Positions 9,476 to 19,464 of a stretch of DNA of 64,000 nt are shown piece by piece. Under the pieces are notes generated by a model. The model was not told the DNA's origin, made no database searches, and worked only from the letters and a program-made list of their open reading frames with translations. The stretch lies in contig JAOASL010000030.1 in NCBI GenBank assembly GCA_030158675.1, positions 63,890 to 127,889 on the forward strand. The letters are read 5' to 3'. Numbering within the stretch: the stretch's first letter is position 1; every line of letters begins with the position of its first letter. Origin of the DNA: Burkholderiaceae bacterium. GTDB taxonomy: Bacteria > Pseudomonadota > Gammaproteobacteria > Burkholderiales > Burkholderiaceae_D. Made by a program: the position numbers and the translations under genes.

Positions 9476-10522
9476 TTAGTACGCATTGTCATCGACCCAT
9501 CCCTTGAATGCGGTCCAGAGGATAATTTTCAGATCCATCCGGAATGTCCAGTGCCGTATGTAATGCAGGTCGAGTTCGATGCGGCGCGCCATTTTTTCAT
9601 CCGTGTCGGTCTCGCCGCGGTAGCCGTTAATTTGCGCCCAACCGGTGATGCCGGGTTTGACGCGATGCCGCTGCATGTACATGGCCAGTTTGTCTTTGTA
9701 CAAATCGTTGTGCTGCAGTGCATGCGGACGCGGACCGACGACCGACATGTCACCGGTCAGTACGTTGAAGAACTGTGGCAGTTCGTCGAGACTGGTGCGG
9801 CGCAGGAAGCGCCCAACCGGGGTGATGCGCGGATCGTCGCGCGTGGCTTGGGTCAACCGGCCGTCGGCTTCACGATGTTGCCGCATGGTGCGAAATTTCC
9901 ATACGCGGATCTGGCGGCCGTTCAGTCCGGTACGCAGCTGGCTGAACAGCACCGGCCCGGCCGACGTGCATTTGATCGCTAGCGCAATCACCAGCAGCAG
10001 CGGTGACAGCAGCAAGAGCACCGCGGCGGCGAACAGTCGGTCGAAAATTTCTTTGGCCAGGCCTGCAATGCCGGCGGAGGCGGGCCGGTGCAGCTCGATT
10101 GCGGGCAGGCCGAGGAAATGGACGGCGCGGTGGCCCAGGGTATGAAGCGCGGCAAGGTCCGGTATCCAGCGAATCTCCACCAGCGTGTTTTCCAGCTGAT
10201 GCAGCAGCGCCTGCAGTTTTCCACTGTGGTCCAGCGGCAGGGTGATCCACACTTCGTGCGCGCGATGGCGCTCGACCGCCGGGCCGAGCTCATTGAAACC
10301 AGTGAGAACATCGATGCGTGCGTCGAGCGGTGCCGCGCCATCGTTGTCACAGGTGGCGACGACCTGATAGCCGGCGCCGTCACCCAGGCTTGCGCGTCGG
10401 TGCAGCTCGCGGCCGCTCTCGCCGTAGCCAACGATGATCACGCGCCTGGCGTTCGCGTGATGGTCGCGCCTGCTCGGCGCGTTGTTATCCAGCGCGTGCT
10501 TGCTCAACTCGGGCAGGTGCAT
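9476..10522 (-). CDS. Short undecaprenyl-phosphate sugar phosphotransferase (WcaJ-like), no N-terminal membrane bundle
   Basis: Initiating transferase that moves a hexose-1-phosphate to undecaprenyl phosphate. It has a Rossmann-like domain (VIIVGYGESGREL, 28-40), one hydrophobic helix (162-183) and the catalytic core: KFRTMR (209-214), DELPQFFNVLTGDMS (246-260), VVGPRP and KPGITGWAQING (289-300). The start at 10522 is supported by GGAGGAAAGG about 10 bases upstream. WcaJ/WbaP-type enzymes are usually about 460 residues with four N-terminal membrane helices. Here the protein is 348 residues and upstream sequence contains none, so the bundle is absent rather than missed. It probably starts the cluster that continues to base 1. 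Confidence 0.85.
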   Translation of the reverse strand: MHLPELSKHALDNNAPSRRDHHANARRVIIVGYGESGRELHRRASLGDGAGYQVVATCDNDGAAPLDARIDVLTGFNELGPAVERHRAHEVWITLPLDHSGKLQALLHQLENTLVEIRWIPDLAALHTLGHRAVHFLGLPAIELHRPASAGIAGLAKEIFDRLFAAAVLLLLSPLLLVIALAIKCTSAGPVLFSQLRTGLNGRQIRVWKFRTMRQHREADGRLTQATRDDPRITPVGRFLRRTSLDELPQFFNVLTGDMSVVGPRPHALQHNDLYKDKLAMYMQRHRVKPGITGWAQINGYRGETDTDEKMARRIELDLHYIRHWTFRMDLKIILWTAFKGWVDDNAY

Positions 10523-10690
10523 GGCAGGGCCTTTCCTCCGGGATGCCGGCGCTGTGCCGGTGCATTCAGGCCGCAGGCATCCACGCGGGGTTTGGAGTGC
10601 AGGCGGCCTTCGCGAGTGCCTTGAATTGAAGGGCGTCAATCGGCTTGACCGGCGTTCAGGGCCGCTGCGGGCTCGGGTATCATCGCGGCC

Positions 10691-11092
10691 ATGGACAACG
10701 ATCACACCGAACAGGCAAGCCTGTATGAGCTGGTCGGCGGCGATGCGAAATTGCGCGAGCTGGTCGACCGTTTCTATGACCTGATGGATCTCGAGCCGCA
10801 ATTTGCGGCGCTGCGTGCGATGCATCCGCCCACACTCGACGGTTCGCGCGACAAGCTCTACCGTTTCTTGTCCGGCTGGACCGGCGGGCCGGACACCTAT
10901 ACGCCGAAATACGGTCCGGCGTTCCTGCGCGCTCGCCATCTGCCGTTTCCGATCGGCTCGAAAGAGCGCGACGAATGGCTGACCTGCATGCTGCTGGCGA
11001 TGCGTGACCTCGGCTACACGGACGGGAAGGAAGACCAGCTGCTGCAGGCCTTCTTCCGGACGGCCGACTGGATGCGGAACAAGGCCGACTGA
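10691..11092 (+). CDS. Group II truncated hemoglobin
   Basis: 133-residue 2-on-2 globin. The sequence has LYELVGG at residues 11-17, B10 Tyr in RFYDLM (Y29), the proximal His in ARHLPF (H83) and the invariant Trp of EWL (W96), all features of trHb2/GlbO proteins. These bind O2 or NO and are associated with oxidative or nitrosative stress. The gene stands alone, divergent from the WcaJ-like gene (about 170 bases between starts) and convergent with moeA. No clear ribosome-binding site precedes the ATG. Confidence 0.9.
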   Translation: MDNDHTEQASLYELVGGDAKLRELVDRFYDLMDLEPQFAALRAMHPPTLDGSRDKLYRFLSGWTGGPDTYTPKYGPAFLRARHLPFPIGSKERDEWLTCMLLAMRDLGYTDGKEDQLLQAFFRTADWMRNKAD

Positions 11093-11158
11093 ACCTCGGC
11101 GGCGGGTTCGGAGCTTGCGTGAGAATTCAGGGTTTGTGGCTTGTGAGTAAACAGCCTG

Positions 11159-12442
11159 TCAGATCAGGCCGTGGAAAGGGATCACACGGACCGGCTGGCC
11201 GGGAGCGATGTCGCCGCTGTCATGATCGAGCACCACCATGCAATTGGCTTCGGACATGGAGCTCAGGATGCCTGAGCCTTGCGCGCCGGTGAGTCGGACG
11301 CTGCTGGTCTGACCGTCGGCACAGTGGCTCAGCACGCCGCGCTGATATTCCGTGCGTCCGGGACGCTTGCGGATCGCTTCAGCGCTGATAGCCTGCAGTA
11401 CTGGCATTGGCGGTGGCACTGCGCCCATGCGCAGGTAGAGCGCGTCGCGCGCAAAGAAGTAGAAGGTCGCCATCACCGCGACCGGGTTGCCGGGCAAACC
11501 GAAGAACAGCGTTTCGCGACCGTCGCAATGAAGGCGGCCGAAGGCCATCGGCCTTCCGGGTCGCATGGCGATCTTCCAGAACAGCACGTCACCCAGTCGC
11601 GCCATCATGTCAGCGGTGTAATCGGCATCACCGGCCGATACACCGCCGGTGGTGATGATCATGTCCGCACGCCGGCAACCGTCGCGCAGTGCGGCTTCCA
11701 GCGACACCGGGTCGTCGCGCACCACGCCCAGATCGACAGGTTCACAACCGGCGCGTTCCAGCATGGCTTGCAGGGTATAGCGGTTGCTGTCGTAGACGCA
11801 GCCTTCTTCCAGCGGCTGGCCGATCGAGCGCAGCTCGTCACCGGTCGAAAAGAAGGCGACCCGCAGCCGGCGTATGACCGGCACGTCGCCTATGCCCAGT
11901 GAGGCGATCAGGCCGAGATCGGACGGCGTCAGCAGGCGGCCGCGGTGCAGTGCGACCGAGCCGGCCGGCAAGTCTTCACCTGCGAGCCGGCGGTTCGAGC
12001 CCGGAAGAATGCTGTGCGCCGGTATCGTCACCGACTGGTCGTTCGCGTTGCGGGTCAGTTCATGCGGAATCACGCTGTCGCAGCCGCGCGGTATGACGGC
12101 TCCGGTCATGATGCGCACGCATTCGCCGGGCCGCACTTCCTGCGCATACGGATGCCCCGCGAAAGCCTTGCCGGCGATGGTCAGCGTCAAGTCGCAGTCG
12201 CCGAGTTCGCCGCCGCGCAGCGCGTAACCATCCATGGCCGAGTTGTCGGCTGCCGGCACATGGATCGGTGATATCAGGTCGGTCGCGAGCACGCGGCCGA
12301 GCGCCTGTTTCAGCGGGAGTATCTCGGTTTCGCTGAGCGGGGTGACGAAGCGGGCGATCGCCTGCCGGGCGACATCGACGCGCAGCGCGTCGGGGGTATA
12401 GCCTTCGAGGGCCTGTGCGATTTGCCTGAGCGCGCTGGGCAT
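11159..12442 (-). CDS. moeA: Molybdopterin molybdotransferase
   Basis: Inserts molybdate into adenylated molybdopterin. The 427-residue protein has the MoeA N-terminus (EILPLKQALGRVLATDL), VPAADNSAMDGYA, GEDLPAGS, the MPT-binding TTGGVSAGDADYT and the C-terminal GLPGNPVAVMATFYFFARDAL. It follows moaA by 36 bases on the same strand, so the pair forms a small cofactor operon. No other moa/mob genes are present here. Length is slightly over the usual ~400 residues. Confidence 0.94.
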   Translation of the reverse strand: MPSALRQIAQALEGYTPDALRVDVARQAIARFVTPLSETEILPLKQALGRVLATDLISPIHVPAADNSAMDGYALRGGELGDCDLTLTIAGKAFAGHPYAQEVRPGECVRIMTGAVIPRGCDSVIPHELTRNANDQSVTIPAHSILPGSNRRLAGEDLPAGSVALHRGRLLTPSDLGLIASLGIGDVPVIRRLRVAFFSTGDELRSIGQPLEEGCVYDSNRYTLQAMLERAGCEPVDLGVVRDDPVSLEAALRDGCRRADMIITTGGVSAGDADYTADMMARLGDVLFWKIAMRPGRPMAFGRLHCDGRETLFFGLPGNPVAVMATFYFFARDALYLRMGAVPPPMPVLQAISAEAIRKRPGRTEYQRGVLSHCADGQTSSVRLTGAQGSGILSSMSEANCMVVLDHDSGDIAPGQPVRVIPFHGLI

Positions 12443-12478
12443 GGAGCGTAATTCACCGTTACCGGAGGTTGGTTGAAA

Positions 12479-13594
12479 TCAGCCGCCAATGTAGGACATC
12501 TCGACCTTGCGTGCCGGCCGCGCCAATCCTTCGGTATTGATGGTCCTCAGTTCCGAATAGCGATCGTCGCGCTGTGCCCACAGGTGCGCGATCGCCGCGA
12601 TGATCTGCTCGTCGCTGTGGCTGCCGCGCAGCAGCGCGCGCAGGTCGTGGCCACCGGTGGCGAACAGGCAAGTGAACAGCTTGCCTTCGGTGGACAGGCG
12701 CGCGCGGTTGCAGTCGCTGCAGAAAGCCTGCGTGACGCTGGAAATTACGCCGATCTCGCCGCCGCCGTCCTTGTAACGCCAGCGTTCGGCAGTCTCGCCG
12801 GTGTAATTCGGGTCGACCTCTTCGAGCGGCATCTGTTCACTGATCCGGCGCACCACTTCGGCCGACGGAATCACCTCGTCCATCTTCCAGCCGTTTGACG
12901 CGCCGACATCCATGTATTCGATGAATCGCAGGATCACCGGGCTGTTTCGGAAGTGCCGCGCCATCGGCACGATTTCCTGGTCGTTCATGCCCCCCTTGAC
13001 GACCATGTTGACCTTGATCGGGCCGAGCCCGACCTTGTGCGCCACTTCGATCCCGTTGAGCACATCGGCCACCGGGAAGTCGACATCGTTCATTTTCTTG
13101 AAGGTCGCATCGTCGAGCGAGTCGAGTGACACAGTCACGCGTTTCAGGCCGGCGTCCTTCAGCGACTGCGCTTTCTTCACGAGCAACGAGCCGTTGGTGG
13201 TCATGGTCAGATCGAGTGGCTTGCCGTCCAGCGTTTTCAGCTCGGCCAGCATCTCGATCAGCTTTTCGATGTTCTTGCGCAGCAGCGGCTCGCCACCGGT
13301 CAGGCGGATTTTTTCGACCCCGTGCGCGATGAAGATTTTCGCGATCCGGGTGATTTCCTCGAACGACAACAGCAAGCTGTGCGGCAGGAATTGATGGTCC
13401 TTGTCGAACACTTCCTTGGGCATGCAATACACGCAGCGGAAATTGCAGCGGTCGGTGACGGAAATGCGCAGGTCGCGCAGCGGCCGACCCAGCCGGTCGG
13501 ACAGCAGCCCGGTCGCGGGGATCAGTGTTTCCGGGATATGCGGCACGGCCTGCAGGTAGCGCAGGTCGGCCACCGGGATGATGCGTTCTGTCAT
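12479..13594 (-). CDS. moaA: GTP 3',8-cyclase
   Basis: Radical SAM enzyme that starts molybdenum cofactor synthesis by converting GTP to 3',8-cyclo-7,8-dihydro-GTP. The N-terminal 4Fe-4S site is C50-x3-C54-x2-C57 in [12 protein letters not shown]; the second cluster is in [32 protein letters not shown] and the terminal Gly-Gly are also present. The 371 residues include about 20 extra at the N-terminus relative to E. coli MoaA. It is upstream of moeA in the same direction. Confidence 0.95.
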   Translation of the reverse strand: MTERIIPVADLRYLQAVPHIPETLIPATGLLSDRLGRPLRDLRISVTDRCNFRCVYCMPKEVFDKDHQFLPHSLLLSFEEITRIAKIFIAHGVEKIRLTGGEPLLRKNIEKLIEMLAELKTLDGKPLDLTMTTNGSLLVKKAQSLKDAGLKRVTVSLDSLDDATFKKMNDVDFPVADVLNGIEVAHKVGLGPIKVNMVVKGGMNDQEIVPMARHFRNSPVILRFIEYMDVGASNGWKMDEVIPSAEVVRRISEQMPLEEVDPNYTGETAERWRYKDGGGEIGVISSVTQAFCSDCNRARLSTEGKLFTCLFATGGHDLRALLRGSHSDEQIIAAIAHLWAQRDDRYSELRTINTEGLARPARKVEMSYIGG

Positions 13595-13658
13595 GTTTGC
13601 AAGTGCAGGACATAGCCCTGCGCTGAGTCTGCCTGTTCCGGGTCGGTTGCCGGCGCGC

Positions 13659-15029
13659 TTAAAAGGCCGGCCGGATCGGAAGGTAAGATACCACGAGGCC
13701 GGCTACCGCACAGGCGATAATCAGCCGGATTGTGCTGACTTGATAACGCAGCAGGGCCAACGCGGCGGCAGCGGCAATGGCGATCGCAATCCAGTCCCAG
13801 CGCGCCGGCGGCAGTTCGAGATGAAACACGTGCATCGCGAAGAACGTCGCGAGGCTAACGATTACGCCGACGACGGCAGCGGTAATGGCTGTCAGCGGTG
13901 CGGTCAGTTTCAGGTTGTCGCGCGTGGCTTCGACCAGCGGTCCGCCGGCGAGAATGAAGACGAAGCTGGGCAGGAACGTGAAGAAGGTCGCCACCAGTGC
14001 GCCCGCGCAGCCGGACCAGAACAGTGACAGTGGTCCGAACACTTCCTTGCTCCAGCCACCGACAAAACCGACGAAAGAAACAATCATGATCAGCGGGCCG
14101 GGCGTGGTCTCGCCGAGCGCCAGGCCGTCGATCATCTGTGCCGCGGTCAGCCAGCTGAAATTTTCCACCGCACCCTGATACACATAGGGCAGCACTGCAT
14201 ACGCACCGCCGAAGGTCATCAGCGCGGCCTTGGTGAAAAACCAGCCCATCTGTACCAGCGGATTGCGCCAGCCAAGCGCCAGGTTCAGCAAGAGGAGCAC
14301 GACGGCGCCGATGGCAATGCCGATGCCGGCCGTGATCAGCAGCTTGCGCCAGCTGAAACGTGCGTGCGCTGGCGGCGGCGTGTGGTCGTCGATCAGTGCC
14401 GGGGCATGGGTCGGGTGGGTGGCCGCATGCCCGCCACCGAGCCGGAAGCGATCCGGCGCCAGCTGGCCGCCGACGGCACCGAGCAGCGCGGCAATGCCGA
14501 TCACGGCGGGGAAGGGCGCGTCGATGAAGGTGATCAGCGCGAAAGCGAGCAGCGCGATGGTGACCAGCCAGCCGTTCTTCAGACTGCGGCGGCCGATGCG
14601 CCAGGCAGCCGCCAGCACGATGGCGACCACGGCCGGCTTGATGCCGTACAGGATGCCGGCCACCACCGGCACATCACCGAAGGCGAGATAGATCCACGAT
14701 AGTGCGATCAGGATCAGCAGCGAGGGCAGCACGAACAGCGCGCCAGCCATCAGCCCGCCGACGGTCCGGTGCATCAGCCAGCCAATGTAGGTCGCCAGTT
14801 GCATCGCTTCCGGACCGGGCAGCAGCATGCAGTAATTCAGTGCGTGCAGGAAGCGCTGTTCGGAAATCCAGCGCTTCTTGTCGACCAGGTCATAGTGCAT
14901 CAGCGCGATCTGGCCGCTGGGGCCGCCAAAGCTGATGAAGCCGAGTTTCAGCCAGTAGCCGAATGCCTCGCTCAGTGAGATGGCAGACAGCGCCCCTTCG
15001 GGGGCGGCGGAGGGGACGCTGGTTTGCAT
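13659..15029 (-). CDS. chrA: Chromate transporter, two-domain CHR family
   Basis: 456-residue inner-membrane protein with two homologous halves. [12 protein letters not shown] (near residue 34) marks the first and [11 protein letters not shown] the second; both are the CHR signature. About ten to twelve hydrophobic helices are visible, with a polar His-rich linker ([19 protein letters not shown]) between the halves. ChrA proteins export chromate driven by the proton gradient. The ATG overlaps the ETF-QO stop (TAATG), implying translational coupling to an electron-transfer enzyme. The longer open frame upstream is the shadow of that gene. Confidence 0.88.
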   Translation of the reverse strand: MQTSVPSAAPEGALSAISLSEAFGYWLKLGFISFGGPSGQIALMHYDLVDKKRWISEQRFLHALNYCMLLPGPEAMQLATYIGWLMHRTVGGLMAGALFVLPSLLILIALSWIYLAFGDVPVVAGILYGIKPAVVAIVLAAAWRIGRRSLKNGWLVTIALLAFALITFIDAPFPAVIGIAALLGAVGGQLAPDRFRLGGGHAATHPTHAPALIDDHTPPPAHARFSWRKLLITAGIGIAIGAVVLLLLNLALGWRNPLVQMGWFFTKAALMTFGGAYAVLPYVYQGAVENFSWLTAAQMIDGLALGETTPGPLIMIVSFVGFVGGWSKEVFGPLSLFWSGCAGALVATFFTFLPSFVFILAGGPLVEATRDNLKLTAPLTAITAAVVGVIVSLATFFAMHVFHLELPPARWDWIAIAIAAAAALALLRYQVSTIRLIIACAVAGLVVSYLPIRPAF

Positions 15030-16711
15030 TACATGTTCGGATAGTTGGGGCCGCCGCCGCCTTCCGGCGTGACCCAGACGATGTTCTGCGTCGGGTCCTT
15101 GATGTCGCAGGTCTTGCAGTGCACACAGTTCTGCGCATTGATCTGCAGGCGCTCGGCGTCGCCGTCCTGTACGAATTCGTAGACGCCGGCCGGGCAGTAG
15201 CGCTGTTCGGGGCCCGCGTATTTCGCGAGGTTGATTGCCGTCGGTACGCTCGCATCTTTCAGCGTCAGGTGCGCGGGCTGGTGCTCGGTGTGGTTGGTGT
15301 TGGAGATGAATACCGACGACAGCCGGTCGAAGGTCAGCACATTGTCCGGCTTCGGATAGGCGATCGGCTGGAATTCGGCGGCCGGGCGCAGGCATTCATG
15401 GTCTGCATGCTGATGATGCAGCGTCCAGGGCGCCTTGCCGCGGAACAGGACCTGGTCAATGCCGACCATCAGCGTGCCGAGGTAGAGTCCTTTGCTCATC
15501 CACGGCTTGAAGTTGCGCGCCACATGCAATTCTTCGTGCAGCCACGATTGTTCAAAAGCGGCCGGATAGGCGGACAGCTCATCCTGCGCGCGGCCGGCGG
15601 CGAGTGCGTCGACCGCTGCCTCGGCGGCCAGCATGCCGGACTTCATCGCCGCATGGCTACCCTTGATGCGACTGGCATTCAGGAAGCCGGCGTCGCAACC
15701 GATCAGTGCGCCGCCCGGGAAGGCGAGCTTCGGCAGCGACTGCAGACCACCTGCGGTGATGGCGCGCGCACCGTAGGACAGGCGCTTGCCGCCTTCGAAG
15801 AAACCACGGACCGCCGGATGGGTTTTGTAACGCTGGAATTCCTCGAACGGCGACAGGTAAGGGTTCTGGTAAGCCAGTCCAACCACATAGCCGACGGCGA
15901 CCTGATTGTTTTCAAGGTGGTACAGGAAGGAACCGCCGTAGGTGCCCGAGTCGAGGGGCCAGCCGGCGGTGTGGATCACAAGCCCGGGCTGGTGTTTCGC
16001 CGGATCGATTTCCCACAGTTCCTTGATGCCAATGCCGTAGGTCTGCGGGTCCTTGCCGGCGTCGAGCTTGTAGCCGGAGATCAGCTGCTTGCCGAGATGG
16101 CCGCGCGCACCTTCGGCGAACAGTGTGTATTTTGCGCGCAGCTCCATGCCCAGCTGGAATTCGGCGGTCGGTTCGCCATGCTTGTCGACGCCCATATTGC
16201 CAGTGGCCACGCCCATGACTGCGCAATTTTCGTCGTACAGGATTTCTGCCGCAGAAAAACCGGGGAAAATTTCGACCCCGAGCGCCTCGGCCTGCTGCGC
16301 CAGCCAGCGCACCACGTTGCCCAGCGAGATCACGTAGTTGCCGTGATTCTGGAAGCAGCCGGGTAGCATCCAGTTCGGTGTGGTGGTCGAGCCGTTCTCG
16401 GTCAGGAACATGAAGCGATCTTCGGAGACCGGCGTGTTCAGCGGCGCGCCACGCTCTTTCCAGTCGGGGAACAATTCGTTGATGGCAGTCGGGTCCATCA
16501 CCGCACCGGACAGGATATGCGCGCCGGGTTCGCTACCCTTTTCGAGCACGCAGACGCTGATGTCCTGACCGCGCGTTTCGGCCAGTTGTTTCACCCGTAT
16601 CGCCGCTGCAAGGCCGGCCGGACCGGCGCCGACGATCAGCACATCGTAGTCCATGGTCTCGCGCGGACCGAATTGTTCGAGGAATGTGGGATTCTGGCTG
16701 GGAGGGGTCAT
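15029..16711 (-). CDS. Electron transfer flavoprotein-ubiquinone oxidoreductase
   Basis: Passes electrons from ETF, reduced by acyl-CoA dehydrogenases, to ubiquinone. The 560-residue protein has the FAD loop GAGPAG (28-33), EKGSEPGAHILSGAVMDP, and a C-terminal 4Fe-4S domain with Cys at about 506, 529, 532 and 535 (CPAGVYEF, NCVHCKTCDIKDP). It ends GGGGPNYPNM as homologues do. The FLEQFGPRETMDYDV segment before the FAD loop matches the family, supporting the 16711 start. It is divergent from the SDR gene at 16860 and overlaps chrA. The etfAB genes are not in this window. Confidence 0.95.
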   Translation of the reverse strand: MTPPSQNPTFLEQFGPRETMDYDVLIVGAGPAGLAAAIRVKQLAETRGQDISVCVLEKGSEPGAHILSGAVMDPTAINELFPDWKERGAPLNTPVSEDRFMFLTENGSTTTPNWMLPGCFQNHGNYVISLGNVVRWLAQQAEALGVEIFPGFSAAEILYDENCAVMGVATGNMGVDKHGEPTAEFQLGMELRAKYTLFAEGARGHLGKQLISGYKLDAGKDPQTYGIGIKELWEIDPAKHQPGLVIHTAGWPLDSGTYGGSFLYHLENNQVAVGYVVGLAYQNPYLSPFEEFQRYKTHPAVRGFFEGGKRLSYGARAITAGGLQSLPKLAFPGGALIGCDAGFLNASRIKGSHAAMKSGMLAAEAAVDALAAGRAQDELSAYPAAFEQSWLHEELHVARNFKPWMSKGLYLGTLMVGIDQVLFRGKAPWTLHHQHADHECLRPAAEFQPIAYPKPDNVLTFDRLSSVFISNTNHTEHQPAHLTLKDASVPTAINLAKYAGPEQRYCPAGVYEFVQDGDAERLQINAQNCVHCKTCDIKDPTQNIVWVTPEGGGGPNYPNM

Positions 16712-16859
16712 GGCAAATGCGGCGCTTGTGCTGTTGTTTTCGTGGCGGGATTGTCAGGCATTTCTGGTGCGCGCGCCAGCCGAAATCGGCGATCCGACGC
16801 TGTTGAATCATGTAATGATAGCGGCTGGTTTTGCAATCTGAGAGATAAAAGGAGACTTT

Positions 16860-17636
16860 GTGGGCATTGAAGTCAATTTTGAGGGCAAGGTCGCACTGGT
16901 GACCGGCGCCTCCAGCGGGCTTGGGGCCCGCTTTGCGATCATCCTCGCCGAAGCCGGCGCCACCGTCGTGCTCGCAGCGCGCCGTATCGAGCGCCTGAAG
17001 GAATTGCGCGCGGAGATCGAAGCCGCCGGTGGCAAGGCGCGCATGGTCGAACTGGATGTCACCGACTATGCCAGCATTCGCTCCGCGATCGCCCATGCGG
17101 AGACCGAGGCCGGTCCCATCGATATCCTGGTCAATAATTCGGGCGTGTCCAACACGCAGAAGCTGGTCGACGTGAAGCCGGACGATTATGACTTCGTGAT
17201 GGATACCAATACGAAGGGTGCGTTTTTCGTTGCGCAGGAAGTCGCCAAGCGGATGATCCTGCGTTCGAAGGCCGAGCCGAACCGGCAGTTCAGGATCGTC
17301 AATATTGCATCGGTGGCCGGGCTGCGCGTGCTGTCGCAGATCGGGGTCTACTGCATGAGCAAGGCAGCCGTGGTGCAGATGACAAAGGCAATGGCGCTCG
17401 AGTGGGGCCGCTTTGGCATCAACGTGAATGCGATCTGCCCGGGCTACATCGAGACTGAAATCAATCGTGATTACTTCCATAGCGAAGGCGGCCAGAAGCT
17501 GATCAGCATGCTGCCACGCAAGCGTGTCGGCAAGCCGGAAGACCTGGACGGCCTGCTGCTGCTGCTGGCAGCGGACGAGTCGCGTTTCATGAATGGCGCG
17601 GTGATTACGGCGGATGACGGGATGGCGGCGTTCTGA
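16860..17636 (+). CDS. SDR family oxidoreductase
   Basis: Classical short-chain dehydrogenase of 258 residues. It has TGASSGLG (15-22), LVNNSG, Ser151, and Tyr164/Lys168 in YCMSK. The start is GTG, chosen because AGGAG lies 7-8 bases upstream. It overlaps the thioesterase gene by one base (TGATG), so the two are coupled. The substrate is not evident; a role in acyl-CoA or beta-hydroxy acid metabolism is suggested by the adjacent thioesterase, CoA-transferase and ETF-QO. It is not PhaB-like enough by eye to call it acetoacetyl-CoA reductase. Confidence 0.85.
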   Translation: MGIEVNFEGKVALVTGASSGLGARFAIILAEAGATVVLAARRIERLKELRAEIEAAGGKARMVELDVTDYASIRSAIAHAETEAGPIDILVNNSGVSNTQKLVDVKPDDYDFVMDTNTKGAFFVAQEVAKRMILRSKAEPNRQFRIVNIASVAGLRVLSQIGVYCMSKAAVVQMTKAMALEWGRFGINVNAICPGYIETEINRDYFHSEGGQKLISMLPRKRVGKPEDLDGLLLLLAADESRFMNGAVITADDGMAAF

Positions 17637-18061
17637 TGGGTATTCCCGAGAATTACCAGCTGCTCAGCCGCACCCGCATGGCGATTCGCTGGGGCGACAT
17701 GGATGCGATGGCGCATGTGAACAATACCGTGTATTTCCGTTATCTCGAGCAGGCGCGCATCGAGCTGTTCGAAGCGCTCGGCTGTCCGGCCACGCCGGGC
17801 GGCGTGGGGCCGGTGATCGTCAATGCGCACTGTACTTTCCTGCGCCAGCTGCGCTACCCGGGCGACATCGAGGTCACGTCATGGATAGGCGAGATGGGGC
17901 GTTCGAGCTTCCAGAGCCTGCACCAGATCTTCCGCGTTGACGAGCCGGATGTGGTCTATGCGGAAGGCGGGGCGAAAGTGGTGTGGGTCGACCAGCGGAT
18001 CGAGAGATCGCAGCCATTGCCGGATGAGATCCGGGAGAAGCTGCTGTCGCCGCAGCGCTGA
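17636..18061 (+). CDS. Acyl-CoA thioesterase, 4HBT/YbgC-type hotdog fold
   Basis: 141 residues. The N-terminal WGDMDAMAHVNNTVYFRYLE carries the catalytic Asp and the His-Val-Asn motif of 4-hydroxybenzoyl-CoA thioesterase family proteins, followed by the long hotdog helix with EQARIELFEALG. Such enzymes hydrolyse short or aromatic acyl-CoA thioesters in the cytosol. Its start overlaps the SDR stop. It ends 15 bases before the convergent PAS-LuxR gene. Substrate unknown. Confidence 0.87.
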   Translation: MGIPENYQLLSRTRMAIRWGDMDAMAHVNNTVYFRYLEQARIELFEALGCPATPGGVGPVIVNAHCTFLRQLRYPGDIEVTSWIGEMGRSSFQSLHQIFRVDEPDVVYAEGGAKVVWVDQRIERSQPLPDEIREKLLSPQR

Positions 18062-18076
18062 GCCTTGCCGATTGCT

Positions 18077-18640
18077 TCAGGCAAGCTGCCCACCCAGCAA
18101 CCGGTTCACCAGTTCGCTCGACGTACCGGCAGCGAACTTCTTCATCAGCCGCGCACGATGCATTTCGACGGTGCGTGGTGAAAGCTGCAGCTCCCTTGCG
18201 ATCACCTTGCTGGTCTTGCCTTCGACCAGCAGCGCGGCGACCTCGCGTTCGCGTGCCGTCAGCTCGGCCGTTACCGGGCGCCGGCTCGACAAGTCCTCGA
18301 AGGTCCAGATGCCGGCCGCATGCGGGTCATCGCGTGACAGCGCCCGTCCGGTCACATGGCACCAGAACAGTTCGCCGCCGGCGCGTTTCATGATCCGCTC
18401 GTCCGAGTAATAGCCCTGCCGGTTCAGGATGGGCGCGATGCGTGCGCCGGTGCGCTCGAATTCATCGGCGCTTGGATACAGAATGGAGAACGACTGACCG
18501 ACCAGCTGCGCCGCGGTAGAACCAAAAATAGCGGCCAGTGCCTCGTTGCACGCGCTGATTACGCGCTGATGCGACACGCACAGACCGACCGGCGCACGCT
18601 CGAATATCATGCCGAAGTCGATGGTCTGGGCAGGGTTCAT
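18077..18640 (-). CDS. PAS-LuxR transcriptional regulator
   Basis: 187 residues from the ATG at 18640; the longer open frame upstream is the shadow of scoA. A PAS domain occupies roughly residues 8-115 (FERAPVGLCVSHQRVISACN, then FGSTAAQLVGQSF). A LuxR-type helix-turn-helix follows at 125-180 (ELTAREREVAALLVEGKT, SPRTVEMHRARLMKKF). No receiver domain is present, so it likely senses a ligand or cofactor directly. It is divergent from scoA with about 110 bases between starts, which makes regulation of the CoA-transferase genes plausible but unproven. Confidence 0.85.
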   Translation of the reverse strand: MNPAQTIDFGMIFERAPVGLCVSHQRVISACNEALAAIFGSTAAQLVGQSFSILYPSADEFERTGARIAPILNRQGYYSDERIMKRAGGELFWCHVTGRALSRDDPHAAGIWTFEDLSSRRPVTAELTAREREVAALLVEGKTSKVIARELQLSPRTVEMHRARLMKKFAAGTSSELVNRLLGGQLA

Positions 18641-18751
18641 CAGGGGAGGGACCGTACTTTTACGGTATTGTCGCCGGGCTTTGGCGCTTTTAATCTTGCC
18701 CGCACTGTCGTTTTGCCAGAATCGGCCCATACAGTTTACCTGAGGAGATAC

Positions 18752-19450
18752 ATGAAAAAAGTCTATCCGGACGCCGCCAGTGCGCTGGCCGGTGTCGTGA
18801 AGGATGGTCAGACCATCGCCGTCGGCGGTTTCGGCCTGTGCGGCATTCCCGAGGCGCTGATTGCGTCCCTGCGCGATTCCGGCGTGAAGGACCTGACTGC
18901 CATTTCGAATAACGCGGGCGTGGACGGCTTCGGTCTCGGCCAGTTGCTGACCACCCGGCAGATCAGGAAGATGATCTCTTCCTACGTCGGCGAGAACAAG
19001 GAGTTCGAGCGCCAGTACCTGGCCGGTGAACTCGAGCTCGAATTCACGCCGCAGGGCACGCTGGCCGAGAAGCTGCGCGCCGGCGGCGCCGGCATTCCGG
19101 CATTCTTTACCAAGACCGGAGTCGGCACCATCGTCGCCGACGGCAAGGAAGTGCGCGTGTTCGATGACGAACAGTATGTGATGGAGCGTTCGCTGGTAGC
19201 CGATGTGTCGCTGGTGAAGGCATGGAAGGCGGACCCGGTAGGCAATCTGGTCTATCGCAAGACGGCGCGCAACTTCAATCCGAACGTCGCCATGGCCGGC
19301 AAGATCACCATTGTCGAAGTGGAGGAACTGGTCGGTCTCGGTGAGATCGATCCGGATGCCGTGCACACGCCGGGTATTTTTGTCCACCGCATCGTGGTGA
19401 ACAAGACTCCCGAGAAGCGTATTGAACAACGCACCGTGCGTGCACAGTAA
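18752..19450 (+). CDS. scoA: 3-oxoacid CoA-transferase subunit A
   Basis: Alpha subunit of succinyl-CoA:3-ketoacid CoA-transferase, which activates acetoacetate to acetoacetyl-CoA. 232 residues from the ATG at 18752, preceded by TGAGGAG. Family features are the [19 protein letters not shown] glycine-rich start, [35 protein letters not shown] and [20 protein letters not shown]. The subunit B gene follows 14 bases later. Together with bdhA at 24243 it forms a 3-hydroxybutyrate/acetoacetate utilisation module. Confidence 0.93.
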   Translation: MKKVYPDAASALAGVVKDGQTIAVGGFGLCGIPEALIASLRDSGVKDLTAISNNAGVDGFGLGQLLTTRQIRKMISSYVGENKEFERQYLAGELELEFTPQGTLAEKLRAGGAGIPAFFTKTGVGTIVADGKEVRVFDDEQYVMERSLVADVSLVKAWKADPVGNLVYRKTARNFNPNVAMAGKITIVEVEELVGLGEIDPDAVHTPGIFVHRIVVNKTPEKRIEQRTVRAQ

Positions 19451-19464
19451 GCGGAGACAGACAT

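Noticed and set aside
14963..16366. Plus-strand open frame of 467 codons over ETF-QO
   Set aside because: Antisense to a clear ETF-QO with all motifs; no recognisable features.
16533..17480. Minus-strand open frame of 315 codons spanning the ETF-QO/SDR promoter region
   Set aside because: Lies opposite the SDR gene and in another frame of ETF-QO; would obscure the divergent promoters.
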